Shown here: piece by piece, positions 1 to 6,080 of the stretch
Numbering within the stretch: position 1 is the first letter of the stretch
Layout: the number at the start of each line of letters is the position of its first letter
Translations under genes and position numbers: made by a program
Origin: JABWBJ01 sp036507855
GTDB lineage: Bacteria; Gemmatimonadota; Gemmatimonadetes; Gemmatimonadales; Gemmatimonadaceae
DNA length: 24,144 nt
Reading direction: 5' to 3'
Assembly: GCA_036507855.1 (NCBI GenBank)
Contig: DATCIJ010000125.1
Coordinates: 1-24,144 of the forward strand
The notes under the pieces: model-generated
The model's database searches: none
What the model was told of the DNA's origin: nothing
The model's input: only the letters and a program-made list of their open reading frames with translations

Positions 1-680
1 GAATCCTGCTGGACCATCTTCGCCATCCATCGGCGTATGTGCCCGTCGACATCTCGATGGAGCAGCTCACCGCGGTGGCTGCCGAACGGGCGCGCCAGTA
101 TCCGCACTTGCGTGTAGCGCCGGTGTGCGCGGACTACACGATCCGCTTCGCGCTCCCGAGCCTTCCGCCCGATGCGCGCCGCGTGGCCTTCTTCCCGGGT
201 TCGACAATCGGGAACCTGCACCCGGCGGAAGCGACCGCGTTCCTCCACCGGATTCGGGCCACGATCGGACCACGTGGGGCGCTCATCCTTGGTGTGGACC
301 GTCGCAAGGATGTCGGCGTGCTGCGCGCGGCGTACAACGATGCCGCGGGCGTGACAGCGGCGTTCAACCTGAATCTGCTGACGCGACTCAACCGTGAACT
401 CAACGCCACGTTCGACTCGAGCACGTTCCGGCACAGGGCGCACTTCAACGACGGCGACAGCCGCATCGAGATGCACCTCGAGTCGACGATGGCGCAGCGT
501 GTCTACGTCGCGGGAACGCCGATCGACTTCGATCGCGGCGAGACCATCCTCACCGAGTGCTCGTACAAGTACGACCTTCCCTTCCTCGAGGCTGTCGTGC
601 GTCCGGCAGGATTCAGAATCGAGGAGCTGTGGACGGACGAGCGCGACTGGTTCTGGGTAGGGTTTCTGGAAGTCAACTGA
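1..680 (+). CDS. egtD: EgtD, L-histidine N-alpha-methyltransferase (5' partial)
   Basis: This is the C-terminal two thirds of the SAM-dependent enzyme that trimethylates histidine to hercynine, the first step of ergothioneine synthesis in the cytoplasm. The reading frame is open to the window edge (ILLDHLRHPSAYVPVDIS precedes the first possible internal GTG at 39), so the gene starts outside. About 225 of the roughly 320 residues usual for the family are visible; the first part of the SAM-binding fold is missing. Family hallmarks seen are VCADYT, AFFPGSTIGN, the YNDAAGVTAAFNLN block with the histidine-binding Asn, and TECSYKY near the C-terminus, which carries the Glu and Ser that contact substrate in characterised EgtD. 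It ends in TGA at 678-680 and converges on the SDR gene. An egtB-like partner may lie upstream off-window; that is a guess. Confidence 0.94.
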   Translation, partial: ILLDHLRHPSAYVPVDISMEQLTAVAAERARQYPHLRVAPVCADYTIRFALPSLPPDARRVAFFPGSTIGNLHPAEATAFLHRIRATIGPRGALILGVDRRKDVGVLRAAYNDAAGVTAAFNLNLLTRLNRELNATFDSSTFRHRAHFNDGDSRIEMHLESTMAQRVYVAGTPIDFDRGETILTECSYKYDLPFLEAVVRPAGFRIEELWTDERDWFWVGFLEVN

Positions 681-683
681 TTT

Positions 684-746
684 CTGCTTGCTGCTTGCTG
701 CTTGCTACTGGCTACCTGCAAGCAGCAAGAAGTAAGAAGGAAGCAG
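684..746. repeat. Inverted heptamer arrays between convergent genes; likely bidirectional terminator
   Basis: Nine consecutive 7-bp units fill the gap between the egtD stop and the SDR stop. Positions 684-718 read CTGCTTG three times, then CTACTGG and CTACCTG. Positions 719-746 read CAAGCAG, CAAGAAG, TAAGAAG and GAAGCAG. CAAGCAG is the exact reverse complement of CTGCTTG, and the switch falls on a unit boundary. RNA from either strand can form a long hairpin with variable register. A role as a terminator for both converging genes is inferred; there is no long T-run. Confidence 0.75.
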
Positions 747-749
747 CCT

Positions 750-1553
750 CTATTGCTTCCGCGACAACCATTCTCCACCATCGACCACGAGGATCGCTCC
801 GGTGATCCACGAGGCCCCGGGTGAAGCAAGGAATGCCACGGCGTTCGCGATGTCCTGGGGCGTGCCCCAGCGCTGGAGCGGTATCGCCTTCTTCGCATAG
901 TCACCCATCGCCCGTTCCACGCCGAAGAGGTCGGTCGCGCCCTCGGACGGTGGCTTGAAGGCTTTCCGGACGCCTTCCGTCGGAATCGGTCCCGGCGCGA
1001 CCGCGTTCACCCGAATGTGCGGCGCCCATTCGACGGCGAGCGTTCGCGTCAACGCGTCGATACCCGCCTTGGCGGCGGTGGCGTGTGCCATCATCGGCCA
1101 GCCGCGGTAATGCAGCGTCATGGAGATGTTGACGATGACGCCCCCGCCCTGTGCCTTCATGACGGGATGCACCGCCTGCGAGCACCAGAACGTTCCGTAC
1201 AGGTCGATCTCCACCACGGACCGCCACGCGTTAGGGCTGAGCGACTCGCTTGGTGCATAGAAGTTGCCCGCCGCGCAGTTGACCAGCAGGTCGATCCGCC
1301 CTCGCGCCGACGTCACCTCGGCGACCACCGCCTGCACCCGCTCGGGCTGCCTGACGTCCAGTTCGTGGCCACTGGCGGAAAGTCCCTGGGACGTCAGCGC
1401 TTCGACGGCTGCCCCGAAGTGGTCAGGCTTGCGGCTGGCAATGGCGACATGGGCGCCGAGTCGCGCCAGGAGGGTCGAAATGCCGAGGCCGATCCCGGTC
1501 CCACCGCCGGTGATGAGCGCGACCTGGCCCGCGAACAGGTCGGGACTAAACAA
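750..1553 (-). CDS. SDR oxidoreductase, 2,4-dienoyl-CoA reductase (peroxisomal DECR2) type
   Basis: A Rossmann-fold short-chain dehydrogenase of about 267 residues, probably NADPH-dependent reduction of 2,4-dienoyl-CoA in the breakdown of unsaturated fatty acids. Visible are the cofactor loop TGGGTGIG (residues 15-22), ASRK after strand 2, the NCAAGNF block and the C-terminal VVDGGEWL. The usual SDR catalytic Tyr of YxxxK is absent: the site reads HATAAKAGIDALTRTLAVEW, as in peroxisomal DECR2 enzymes, which keep Lys and use an Asp instead. APGPIPTEG also fits that subfamily. The start is uncertain. TTG at 1553 overlaps the rnhB stop (TTGTTTAG) and begins just before the conserved fold. The frame also stays open to a TTG at 1592, but that extension only encodes array peptide (LPSPISHLPS). 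Neither start has a good Shine-Dalgarno site. It is the last gene of the ffh-rnhB transcript by position. Confidence 0.88.
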   Translation of the reverse strand: MFSPDLFAGQVALITGGGTGIGLGISTLLARLGAHVAIASRKPDHFGAAVEALTSQGLSASGHELDVRQPERVQAVVAEVTSARGRIDLLVNCAAGNFYAPSESLSPNAWRSVVEIDLYGTFWCSQAVHPVMKAQGGGVIVNISMTLHYRGWPMMAHATAAKAGIDALTRTLAVEWAPHIRVNAVAPGPIPTEGVRKAFKPPSEGATDLFGVERAMGDYAKKAIPLQRWGTPQDIANAVAFLASPGASWITGAILVVDGGEWLSRKQ

Positions 1554-2250
1554 CGGATGAGATGGGAGATGGGAGATGGGAGATGGGAGCAAGGTCCATC
1601 AACACCGCTTCTCCCTGATCACTTTCAAACAGGAGCTCCAGCTGCTTGTTGCGGAAGGTGGTGCGATGGTGCGGCGTGCCGCCTATCGAGTCGAGCACGG
1701 CGATGTGCTCCAGCGTGGCGTAGCCGCAGTTCCGCTCCCAGCCGTACGCCGGGTAGCGGCGGGCCAGGCGGCGCATGAGGCCATCACGCAGCACCTTGGC
1801 CACGATGGATGCGCAGGCGATGGCGTAGCAGCGCGCGTCGCCGTGAACGACGGCCGTGTGTACGATGCCTAACGCCCGGATCGGGTTGCCGTCGAGCACC
1901 ACGTGATCGGGGCGCCGAGGCAGGCGCTCCACCGCGCGGCGGATGGCTCGGGTGCTGGCGTGATAGATATTGTACGTGTCGATCTCGCGAACCGACGCCG
2001 CGCCCACGCCGATCGCAATCGCGGTATCGCGGATCTTCCTGGCCAGGCGCACACGATCCGGCTCGGCTACCCGCTTGGAATCATCGACGCCGGCAATCGC
2101 GCGCCGATCGGGCGGCATGATGACGGCACATGCGACGACGGGGCCCGCGAGGGGGCCCCGTCCGACTTCATCGACTCCGGCGAGCAGTGGACCATGCGTG
2201 GCGCGCAGTTCGCGCTCGATGCCGCTCCACCGCTTTCTGCCGTCAGCCAT
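1546..2250 (-). CDS. rnhB: Ribonuclease HII
   Basis: Endonuclease that cuts RNA in RNA/DNA hybrids and excises misincorporated ribonucleotides. About 234 residues from ATG at 2250, which gives the usual short N-terminus (MADGRKRWSG) before the first catalytic motif; the frame stays open further upstream without homology. Catalytic acidic residues are visible: Asp27-Glu28 in AGVDEVGRG, Asp120 in VVLDGN and Asp138 in VHGDA, with the family's 18-residue spacing between the last two. CASIVAKVLRD is a family signature. It follows rplS after 46 bp, the usual position in this cluster. The last residues (APISHLPSPIS then SVV) are encoded by the GGGAGAT array and are not part of the normal fold; the conserved protein ends before them. 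Confidence 0.95.
   Translation of the reverse strand: MADGRKRWSGIERELRATHGPLLAGVDEVGRGPLAGPVVACAVIMPPDRRAIAGVDDSKRVAEPDRVRLARKIRDTAIAIGVGAASVREIDTYNIYHASTRAIRRAVERLPRRPDHVVLDGNPIRALGIVHTAVVHGDARCYAIACASIVAKVLRDGLMRRLARRYPAYGWERNCGYATLEHIAVLDSIGGTPHHRTTFRNKQLELLFESDQGEAVLMDLAPISHLPSPISSVV
1564..1589. repeat. GGGAGAT heptamer array 1 (G-quadruplex motif on plus strand)
   Basis: G-triplets begin at 1564, 1571, 1578 and 1585, each followed by AGAT except the last, which is followed by AGC. That gives four G3 tracts with 4-nt loops, the canonical G-quadruplex pattern. The array lies inside the 3' end of rnhB and over the possible N-terminus of the SDR. Both genes are on the minus strand, so the G-rich strand is their template. 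The same unit recurs upstream of lon and the TrmH-type gene. Confidence 0.9.
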
Positions 2251-2296
2251 GCCCGAAATTATGTCATCGCGAGCATGAAAGCGACGGCGCGAAGAA

Positions 2297-2674
2297 TCAG
2301 CTCTCGGCGGTGTTGGTCTCGGGAACGGCCACGCGGACTTTCTTCTCGCGGATCCGTGTGGCCTTGCCGGCCAGCGACCGCAGGTAGAAGAGCTTGGCCC
2401 GGCGCACACGACCGCGACGCAGTACCACAATCTCGGCAATCATCGGGCTGTGGACCGGAAAGATCCGCTCGACGCCAACGCCGTTGGAAATCTTGCGCAC
2501 GGTGAACGAAGCACTCACGCCACTGCCGCGGCGCGCGATGCACACACCTTCGAAGGCCTGAAGTCGCTCCTTGTCACCCTCGCGCACGCGCACACTGACA
2601 CGAAGCGTGTCGCCGGCGCGGAAGGGCGGGACGTCCTTCATCCACTCTTTCTGGGTTTCGATGAACGGGTGCAT
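2297..2674 (-). CDS. rplS: 50S ribosomal protein L19
   Basis: Ribosomal protein at the 30S-50S interface. 125 residues, slightly longer than the usual 115 or so. Signature segments are FRAGDTLRVSVRV, ERLQAFEGVCIARRGSG, TVRKISNGVGVERIFPVHSP and RRGRVRRAKLFYLR. ATG at 2674 gives the common N-terminus (MHPFIETQKEWMKD); a second ATG at residue 12 (MKDVPPF) is less likely. No clear Shine-Dalgarno sequence precedes the start. It sits between trmD and rnhB as in many bacteria. The C-terminal AVPETNTAES tail is an unconserved extension. Confidence 0.97.
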   Translation of the reverse strand: MHPFIETQKEWMKDVPPFRAGDTLRVSVRVREGDKERLQAFEGVCIARRGSGVSASFTVRKISNGVGVERIFPVHSPMIAEIVVLRRGRVRRAKLFYLRSLAGKATRIREKKVRVAVPETNTAES

Positions 2675-2744
2675 GGGGGTGACCCGGTGGAAAGTCTGTT
2701 TGAGAGAGACTGGGTAAAGTAGCGGACCACATGCGGTTACGCTA

Positions 2745-2834
2745 GGGCGGAGCGTAGAGCGCTGAGCGCACCGCGCAACGGGGGTTCCGGGTTCTAGTCT
2801 TTCCGCTTTGCGCTTTGCGCTTGGCGCTCAGTCA
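2745..2834. repeat. Inverted heptamer arrays at the trmD 3' end / trmD-rplS gap
   Basis: Positions 2745-2779 hold five 7-bp units (GGGCGGA, GCGTAGA, GCGCTGA, GCGCACC, GCGCAAC). Positions 2800-2834 hold five more (TTTCCGC, TTTGCGC twice, TTGGCGC, TCAGTCA). The second set is close to the reverse complement of the first (TTTGCGC versus GCGCAAA-like), separated by 20 bp, so the trmD-rplS transcript can form a hairpin. The 2800-2834 arm is inside the trmD reading frame and encodes its last residues. It could act as an attenuator or RNA-stability element; that is inferred. Confidence 0.75.
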
Positions 2835-3465
2835 GCCTTTGTCCTTCTTCCCGCCGCCAATCCTCGATCCGCTTGTGGTCCCCGGAAATCAGCACGTCCG
2901 GAACGGCAAATCCACGATACGTGGGCGGGCGAGTGTAGCTCGGAGCGGAGAGTCCCCGGTCGTAAAACGAGTCGCCGAGGGCGCTGTCGATGTCACCCAG
3001 CGCTCCGGGGAGCAGGCGCACGGTCGCGTCGATGACCGCCAGGGCCGCCGCTTCGCCGCCGCTGATGACAAAGTCGCCGAGCGAGATCTCTTCGGTCGCC
3101 AGGTGATCGGCCACCCGCTGATCGACGTCCTTGTAGTGACCGCACAGCAGGGTGAGCTCGGTCCCCGCCGCATAACGACGCGCATCGTCCTGCGTGAATC
3201 GCCGACCGCGTGGCGAGAGCAGCACGACCGGGCCGGAGGGCGCCAGGGCGTCGATGCACTCGAAGAACGGCTCCGGCTTCATCACCATCCCCGCGCCGCC
3301 ACCATACGGGTAATCGTCGACGGTACGATGCCGGTCGTGGGTGTAATCACGCAGGTCGACCACGCGATACACCACGGCTCCGGCCGCGGCAGCCCTTGCC
3401 GGAATGCTCAGCGAGAGCGGGCCGGCGAAGAATTCGGGGAAGATGGTGACGACGGTTATGAGCAC
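2794..3465 (-). CDS. trmD: tRNA (guanine37-N1)-methyltransferase TrmD
   Basis: SPOUT-family enzyme that methylates G37 of tRNAs to prevent frameshifting; works as a dimer with a trefoil knot that binds SAM. 223 residues. Visible blocks are VDDYPYGGGAGMVMKPEP (49-66), LSPRG (83-87), LLCGHYKDVDQRV (106-118), EISLGDFVISGGE (126-138), and DSFYDRGLSAPSYTRP followed by LISGDHKRIEDWR. GHYKDVDQR replaces the proteobacterial GRYEGIDER, a form I associate with Bacteroidota-type enzymes. The start is GTG at 3465, supported by GGAG at 3471-3474. The C-terminal QAQSAKRKD comes from the TTTGCGC heptamer array and is not family sequence. Confidence 0.96.
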   Translation of the reverse strand: MLITVVTIFPEFFAGPLSLSIPARAAAAGAVVYRVVDLRDYTHDRHRTVDDYPYGGGAGMVMKPEPFFECIDALAPSGPVVLLSPRGRRFTQDDARRYAAGTELTLLCGHYKDVDQRVADHLATEEISLGDFVISGGEAAALAVIDATVRLLPGALGDIDSALGDSFYDRGLSAPSYTRPPTYRGFAVPDVLISGDHKRIEDWRREEGQRLTERQAQSAKRKD

Positions 3466-3470
3466 GATGA

Positions 3471-3474
3471 CTCC
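3471..3474 (-). promoter_or_regulatory. Shine-Dalgarno site of trmD
   Basis: GGAG on the minus strand, six bases before the GTG at 3465. It is the only reasonable ribosome site near this start and supports GTG as the start codon. The heptamer array AGGCCAG begins immediately upstream of it. Confidence 0.6.
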
Positions 3475-3505
<31 letters not shown>

Positions 3506-3524
3506 AACTACGGGAGGTTTCTCA

Positions 3525-3552
3525 CATCCGACCTCCGACATCCGCCATCCCT
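3525..3552. repeat. CATCCGA-type heptamer array at the rimM stop
   Basis: Four 7-bp units (CATCCGA, CCTCCGA, CATCCGC, CATCCCT) in exact register. The last base of the array is the last base of the rimM stop codon (TGA, read on the minus strand). This is a second, unrelated unit in the same 86-bp gap as the AGGCCAG array. Confidence 0.7.
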
Positions 3553-4085
3553 CACAGCAAGCCCTCCGGCGGATCGACAACCAGGCGTTTCGACTCGAGA
3601 TCTACCGATGAAACGAACCGATACGGAATCATGACACTGCCGCCCGGGCGCGCGACCTCGATCATGACGTCGTGCGGCAACTCGTAGTAGGCCTCCACGT
3701 TGCCAATCACGTCGCCGTCCGTGCCCTCGACTGTGAGGCCAACGAGGTCGTACAGGTAGATCTGGTCCCCGTCGGGCTCGGGGAGCTCGGCGCGGCGTGA
3801 CAGGACATAGCGATCGCGCCACCGGTCGGCCTCGTCGCGACCGGCGATGCCCGAGAACTGAACGCGGAATCCGCCCTGAAACGGCTCGGCCATCTCGATC
3901 CTGAGCACCCTCTCGGGCGCCGACGGATCTCCCTTGACGGTGCCCGCAATGAGTTCACGCCCGGGGGCAAAGACCACTTCGGGACTTGCCGTCATCGGCT
4001 CCACCACGAGGACGCCGTGCACGCCGTGGGAACGGCGAATGCGGCCGACGACTACGAGCTCATCGGAAGGGCCGGATTGTCGCAT
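3552..4085 (-). CDS. rimM: Ribosome maturation factor RimM
   Basis: Factor for late 30S assembly that binds ribosomal protein S19. About 177 residues, normal for the family. The N-terminal beta-barrel carries VGRIRRSHGVHGVLVVEP. The C-terminal PRC-barrel-like part carries YLYDLVGLTVEG, GNVEAYYELPHDVMIEV and VDLESKRLVVDPPEGLL. ATG at 4085 is chosen; the frame also opens at a GTG at 4097, which lies inside a heptamer array. No Shine-Dalgarno sequence is visible, because the array occupies the leader. Standard neighbour of rpsP and trmD. Confidence 0.95.
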   Translation of the reverse strand: MRQSGPSDELVVVGRIRRSHGVHGVLVVEPMTASPEVVFAPGRELIAGTVKGDPSAPERVLRIEMAEPFQGGFRVQFSGIAGRDEADRWRDRYVLSRRAELPEPDGDQIYLYDLVGLTVEGTDGDVIGNVEAYYELPHDVMIEVARPGGSVMIPYRFVSSVDLESKRLVVDPPEGLL

Positions 4086-4087
4086 GA

Positions 4088-4167
4088 CATCAGGCACCAG
4101 GCATCAGGCACCAGATTCGGGGCTCAGGGGTTCTGATGCCTGATGCTGTTGCCTGATGCCTGTTGGG
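4088..4167. repeat. Inverted heptamer arrays filling the rpsP-rimM gap
   Basis: Positions 4088-4115 read CATCAGG, CACCAGG, CATCAGG, CACCAGA. Positions 4133-4167 read CTGATGC twice, then TGTTGCC, TGATGCC, TGTTGGG with one register slip. CCTGATG is the reverse complement of CATCAGG, so the two halves can pair as a hairpin with about 17 bases between them. The element fills nearly the whole space between the rpsP stop and the rimM start. Confidence 0.78.
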
Positions 4168-4169
4168 TA

Positions 4170-4487
4170 TTACGCGCTCTCTTCGGTCTTAAGCGGGATC
4201 GCGGAGCCCAGGAGCTTCTTCGCCAGCCGTTGTTCGTGCCGTGCCTTGAGGATGCCCGCGCGCCGCAGGAGCGAACGGACGGTGTCCGACGGCAGCGCGC
4301 CGTTATCGAGCCAGTGATTGGCGCGATCCTTCTGGACGTCGAGGCTGTTCTCCGCCTGACGAGGATGATAGTGGCCGATGATCTCGACGAAGCGCCCATC
4401 GCGGGGGCTCGTGCTGTCGGCGACGACGATGCGGTAGTGCGGCTGCTTCTTGCGGCCGACTCGGCGAAGACGAATTCGAACTGCCAT
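4170..4487 (-). CDS. rpsP: 30S ribosomal protein S16
   Basis: Ribosomal protein of the 30S body, needed for assembly. 105 residues from ATG at 4487, giving the canonical start MAVRIRLRRVGRKKQPHYRI; GAGGA at 4495-4499 is a good ribosome site seven bases upstream. The frame extends ten codons further upstream without homology. Further family blocks are VVADS, GRFVEIIGHYHP and RANHWLDNGALPSDTVRSLLRRAGI. The short KH-domain gene khpA that lies between rpsP and rimM in many bacteria is absent here. Confidence 0.98.
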   Translation of the reverse strand: MAVRIRLRRVGRKKQPHYRIVVADSTSPRDGRFVEIIGHYHPRQAENSLDVQKDRANHWLDNGALPSDTVRSLLRRAGILKARHEQRLAKKLLGSAIPLKTEESA

Positions 4488-4567
4488 TTCATTATCCTCG
4501 TTCAGGTGGTACTGCACTTCACCGGGCTCATCGCGCCATCGGCGTTTCCGATGCGCACCCGGATCCC

Positions 4568-4656
4568 AGCGACAAGCGATCAGCGATCAGCGTCAGCTTT
4601 CGTCGATCAGATTCGCGGTTGATCCTGCTTGTCGCTGATCGCTTGTCGCTACTCGC
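4568..4656. repeat. Inverted heptamer arrays in the ffh-rpsP gap
   Basis: Positions 4569-4596 read GCGACAA, GCGATCA, GCGATCA, GCGTCAG. Positions 4629-4656 read TTGTCGC, TGATCGC, TTGTCGC, TACTCGC, the reverse complements of the first units. A 19-bp stretch (4568-4586) is perfectly complementary to 4632-4650. The ffh-rpsP transcript would form a strong hairpin with a loop of about 45 bases. No T-run follows, so attenuation or RNA processing is as likely as termination. Confidence 0.82.
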
Positions 4657-4660
4657 TGCT

Positions 4661-5992
4661 TCATCTCAACAACCCCGGCGGCAGCCCCATGCCACGGCCG
4701 CCTCCAGATGTTGCCTTCTTCATCATCTTCTGCATCTCCCGGAACTGGTCCAGGAGCCGATTCACTTCATTGATTGGCCGGCCGGCGCCTTTGGCGATGC
4801 GGGCGCGCCGCGAGCCGTTGATGATACCTGGTGTCTTCCGTTCCTGCGGCGTCATGGACAGCACGATGGCCTCCACGTGCCTCATGCGCTTGGGATCGGA
4901 ATTCACCTGCTTCAGCATCTTGGCGTTCACGCCGGGAAGCATCTTCAACAGCCCCTCCAGCGGTCCAAGCTTCTGCATCTGCTTCATCGCGGACAGGAAG
5001 TCCTGCAGGTCAACGCCTTCCTTCCGCACCTTCTTCTCGAGCTTCTTCGCTTCGGCGGCGTCGAACGCCTCCTGGGCCTTCTCCACCAGCGACACGATGT
5101 CGCCCATCTGGAGGATCCTGCCCGCCATCCGCTCGGGGTGGAACTCCTCGAGTGCGTCCGACTTCTCACCTACACCGACGTACTTGATCGGCTTCTTCGT
5201 GACTCCGTAGATCGAGAGCGCGGCGCCGCCCCTGGCGTCACCGTCCATCTTGGTGAGGATCACGCCGGTGATGCCTAACGCGTCGTTGAACCCCTGGGCG
5301 ATGCGGACCGCGTCCTGCCCGGTCATGCCGTCGGCGACCAGCAGGATCTCGTCGGGATGGACGGCATCGCGCAACCGGACGAGCTCGTCCATCATCTGCT
5401 CGTCGATCTGCAGCCGGCCGGCCGTGTCGAGCAGGACCATGCGATCCCGGGCGCGACGGGCCTCCTCAATACCCGCGCGGGCGATCTTCACCACGTCCTT
5501 CGTGGTGCGGTCGGCGTGAACCGGCACCTCCAGCTGCGCGCCCAGCGTCTCGAGCTGATCGATGGCGGCAGGACGGTAGACGTCGGCGGCCACCAGCCGC
5601 GTCGCACGTCCCTCACCCTTCAGCCGCCGAGCCAGCTTGGCAGCGGTCGTTGTCTTGCCTGACCCCTGCAGCCCGACCAGCATCACAACGGTGGGTGGGA
5701 CGCTGTTGAACGTGAGCCCTTCGCGACGCTCACCCAGCATCGTCGTGAGCTCGTCGTACACGATCTTGACGAGCTGCTGGGCCGGCGCGACGGTCTTGAT
5801 GGCAGAGATGCCTGACGCCTTTTCCTCGACCCGCTCGAGGAACTCGCGCGTGAGCTGGAAGCTGACGTCGGCCTCGAGCAGGACGCGGCGCATTTCGCGA
5901 AGCCCTTCCTTGATGTCAGCGTCCGAAAGGACGCCGCGACCGCGGAGCTTCGAAAAAACGCCGGAGACCTTCTCGGAAAGTTCGTCGAACAT
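4661..5992 (-). CDS. ffh: Signal recognition particle GTPase Ffh
   Basis: Protein part of the signal recognition particle; binds 4.5S RNA and signal peptides and docks with FtsY at the membrane. 443 residues, full length. An N-domain four-helix bundle (1-90) is followed by the G domain: GLQGSGKT (107-114), the DVYRPAAIDQL insertion, LLDTAGRLQID, TKMDGDARGG and VGVGEK. The methionine-rich M domain then carries GPLEGLLKMLPG, MTPQERKTPGIINGSRRARIAKGAG and a C-terminal MQKMMKK. ATG at 5992 gives the standard MFDELSEKV start; no Shine-Dalgarno sequence is evident. It heads the ffh-rpsP-rimM-trmD-rplS-rnhB cluster. Confidence 0.98.
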   Translation of the reverse strand: MFDELSEKVSGVFSKLRGRGVLSDADIKEGLREMRRVLLEADVSFQLTREFLERVEEKASGISAIKTVAPAQQLVKIVYDELTTMLGERREGLTFNSVPPTVVMLVGLQGSGKTTTAAKLARRLKGEGRATRLVAADVYRPAAIDQLETLGAQLEVPVHADRTTKDVVKIARAGIEEARRARDRMVLLDTAGRLQIDEQMMDELVRLRDAVHPDEILLVADGMTGQDAVRIAQGFNDALGITGVILTKMDGDARGGAALSIYGVTKKPIKYVGVGEKSDALEEFHPERMAGRILQMGDIVSLVEKAQEAFDAAEAKKLEKKVRKEGVDLQDFLSAMKQMQKLGPLEGLLKMLPGVNAKMLKQVNSDPKRMRHVEAIVLSMTPQERKTPGIINGSRRARIAKGAGRPINEVNRLLDQFREMQKMMKKATSGGGRGMGLPPGLLR

Positions 5993-6001
5993 GAGCCCAA
6001 A

Positions 6002-6045
6002 AAAATAGTCTGGGCGCTACCTAACAACAAGTCCAGATTGGACTT
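6002..6045 (-). promoter_or_regulatory. Candidate ffh promoter with overlapping palindromic operator
   Basis: On the minus strand a perfect 7-bp inverted repeat with 3-base centre (AAGTCCA-ATC-TGGACTT, 6029-6045) overlaps a possible -35 box TTGTTG (6025-6030). It is followed after exactly 17 bases by a possible -10 box TATTTT (6002-6007). A start site from this -10 would fall at or next to the ffh ATG (5992), so the mRNA could be leaderless, which fits the missing ribosome site. The regulator is unknown. The palindrome could instead be a weak terminator for the receptor gene upstream. Confidence 0.35.
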
Positions 6046-6080
6046 CGGCTGCAGGCGCCTTCAGGTCGCGGCGAATCGTT

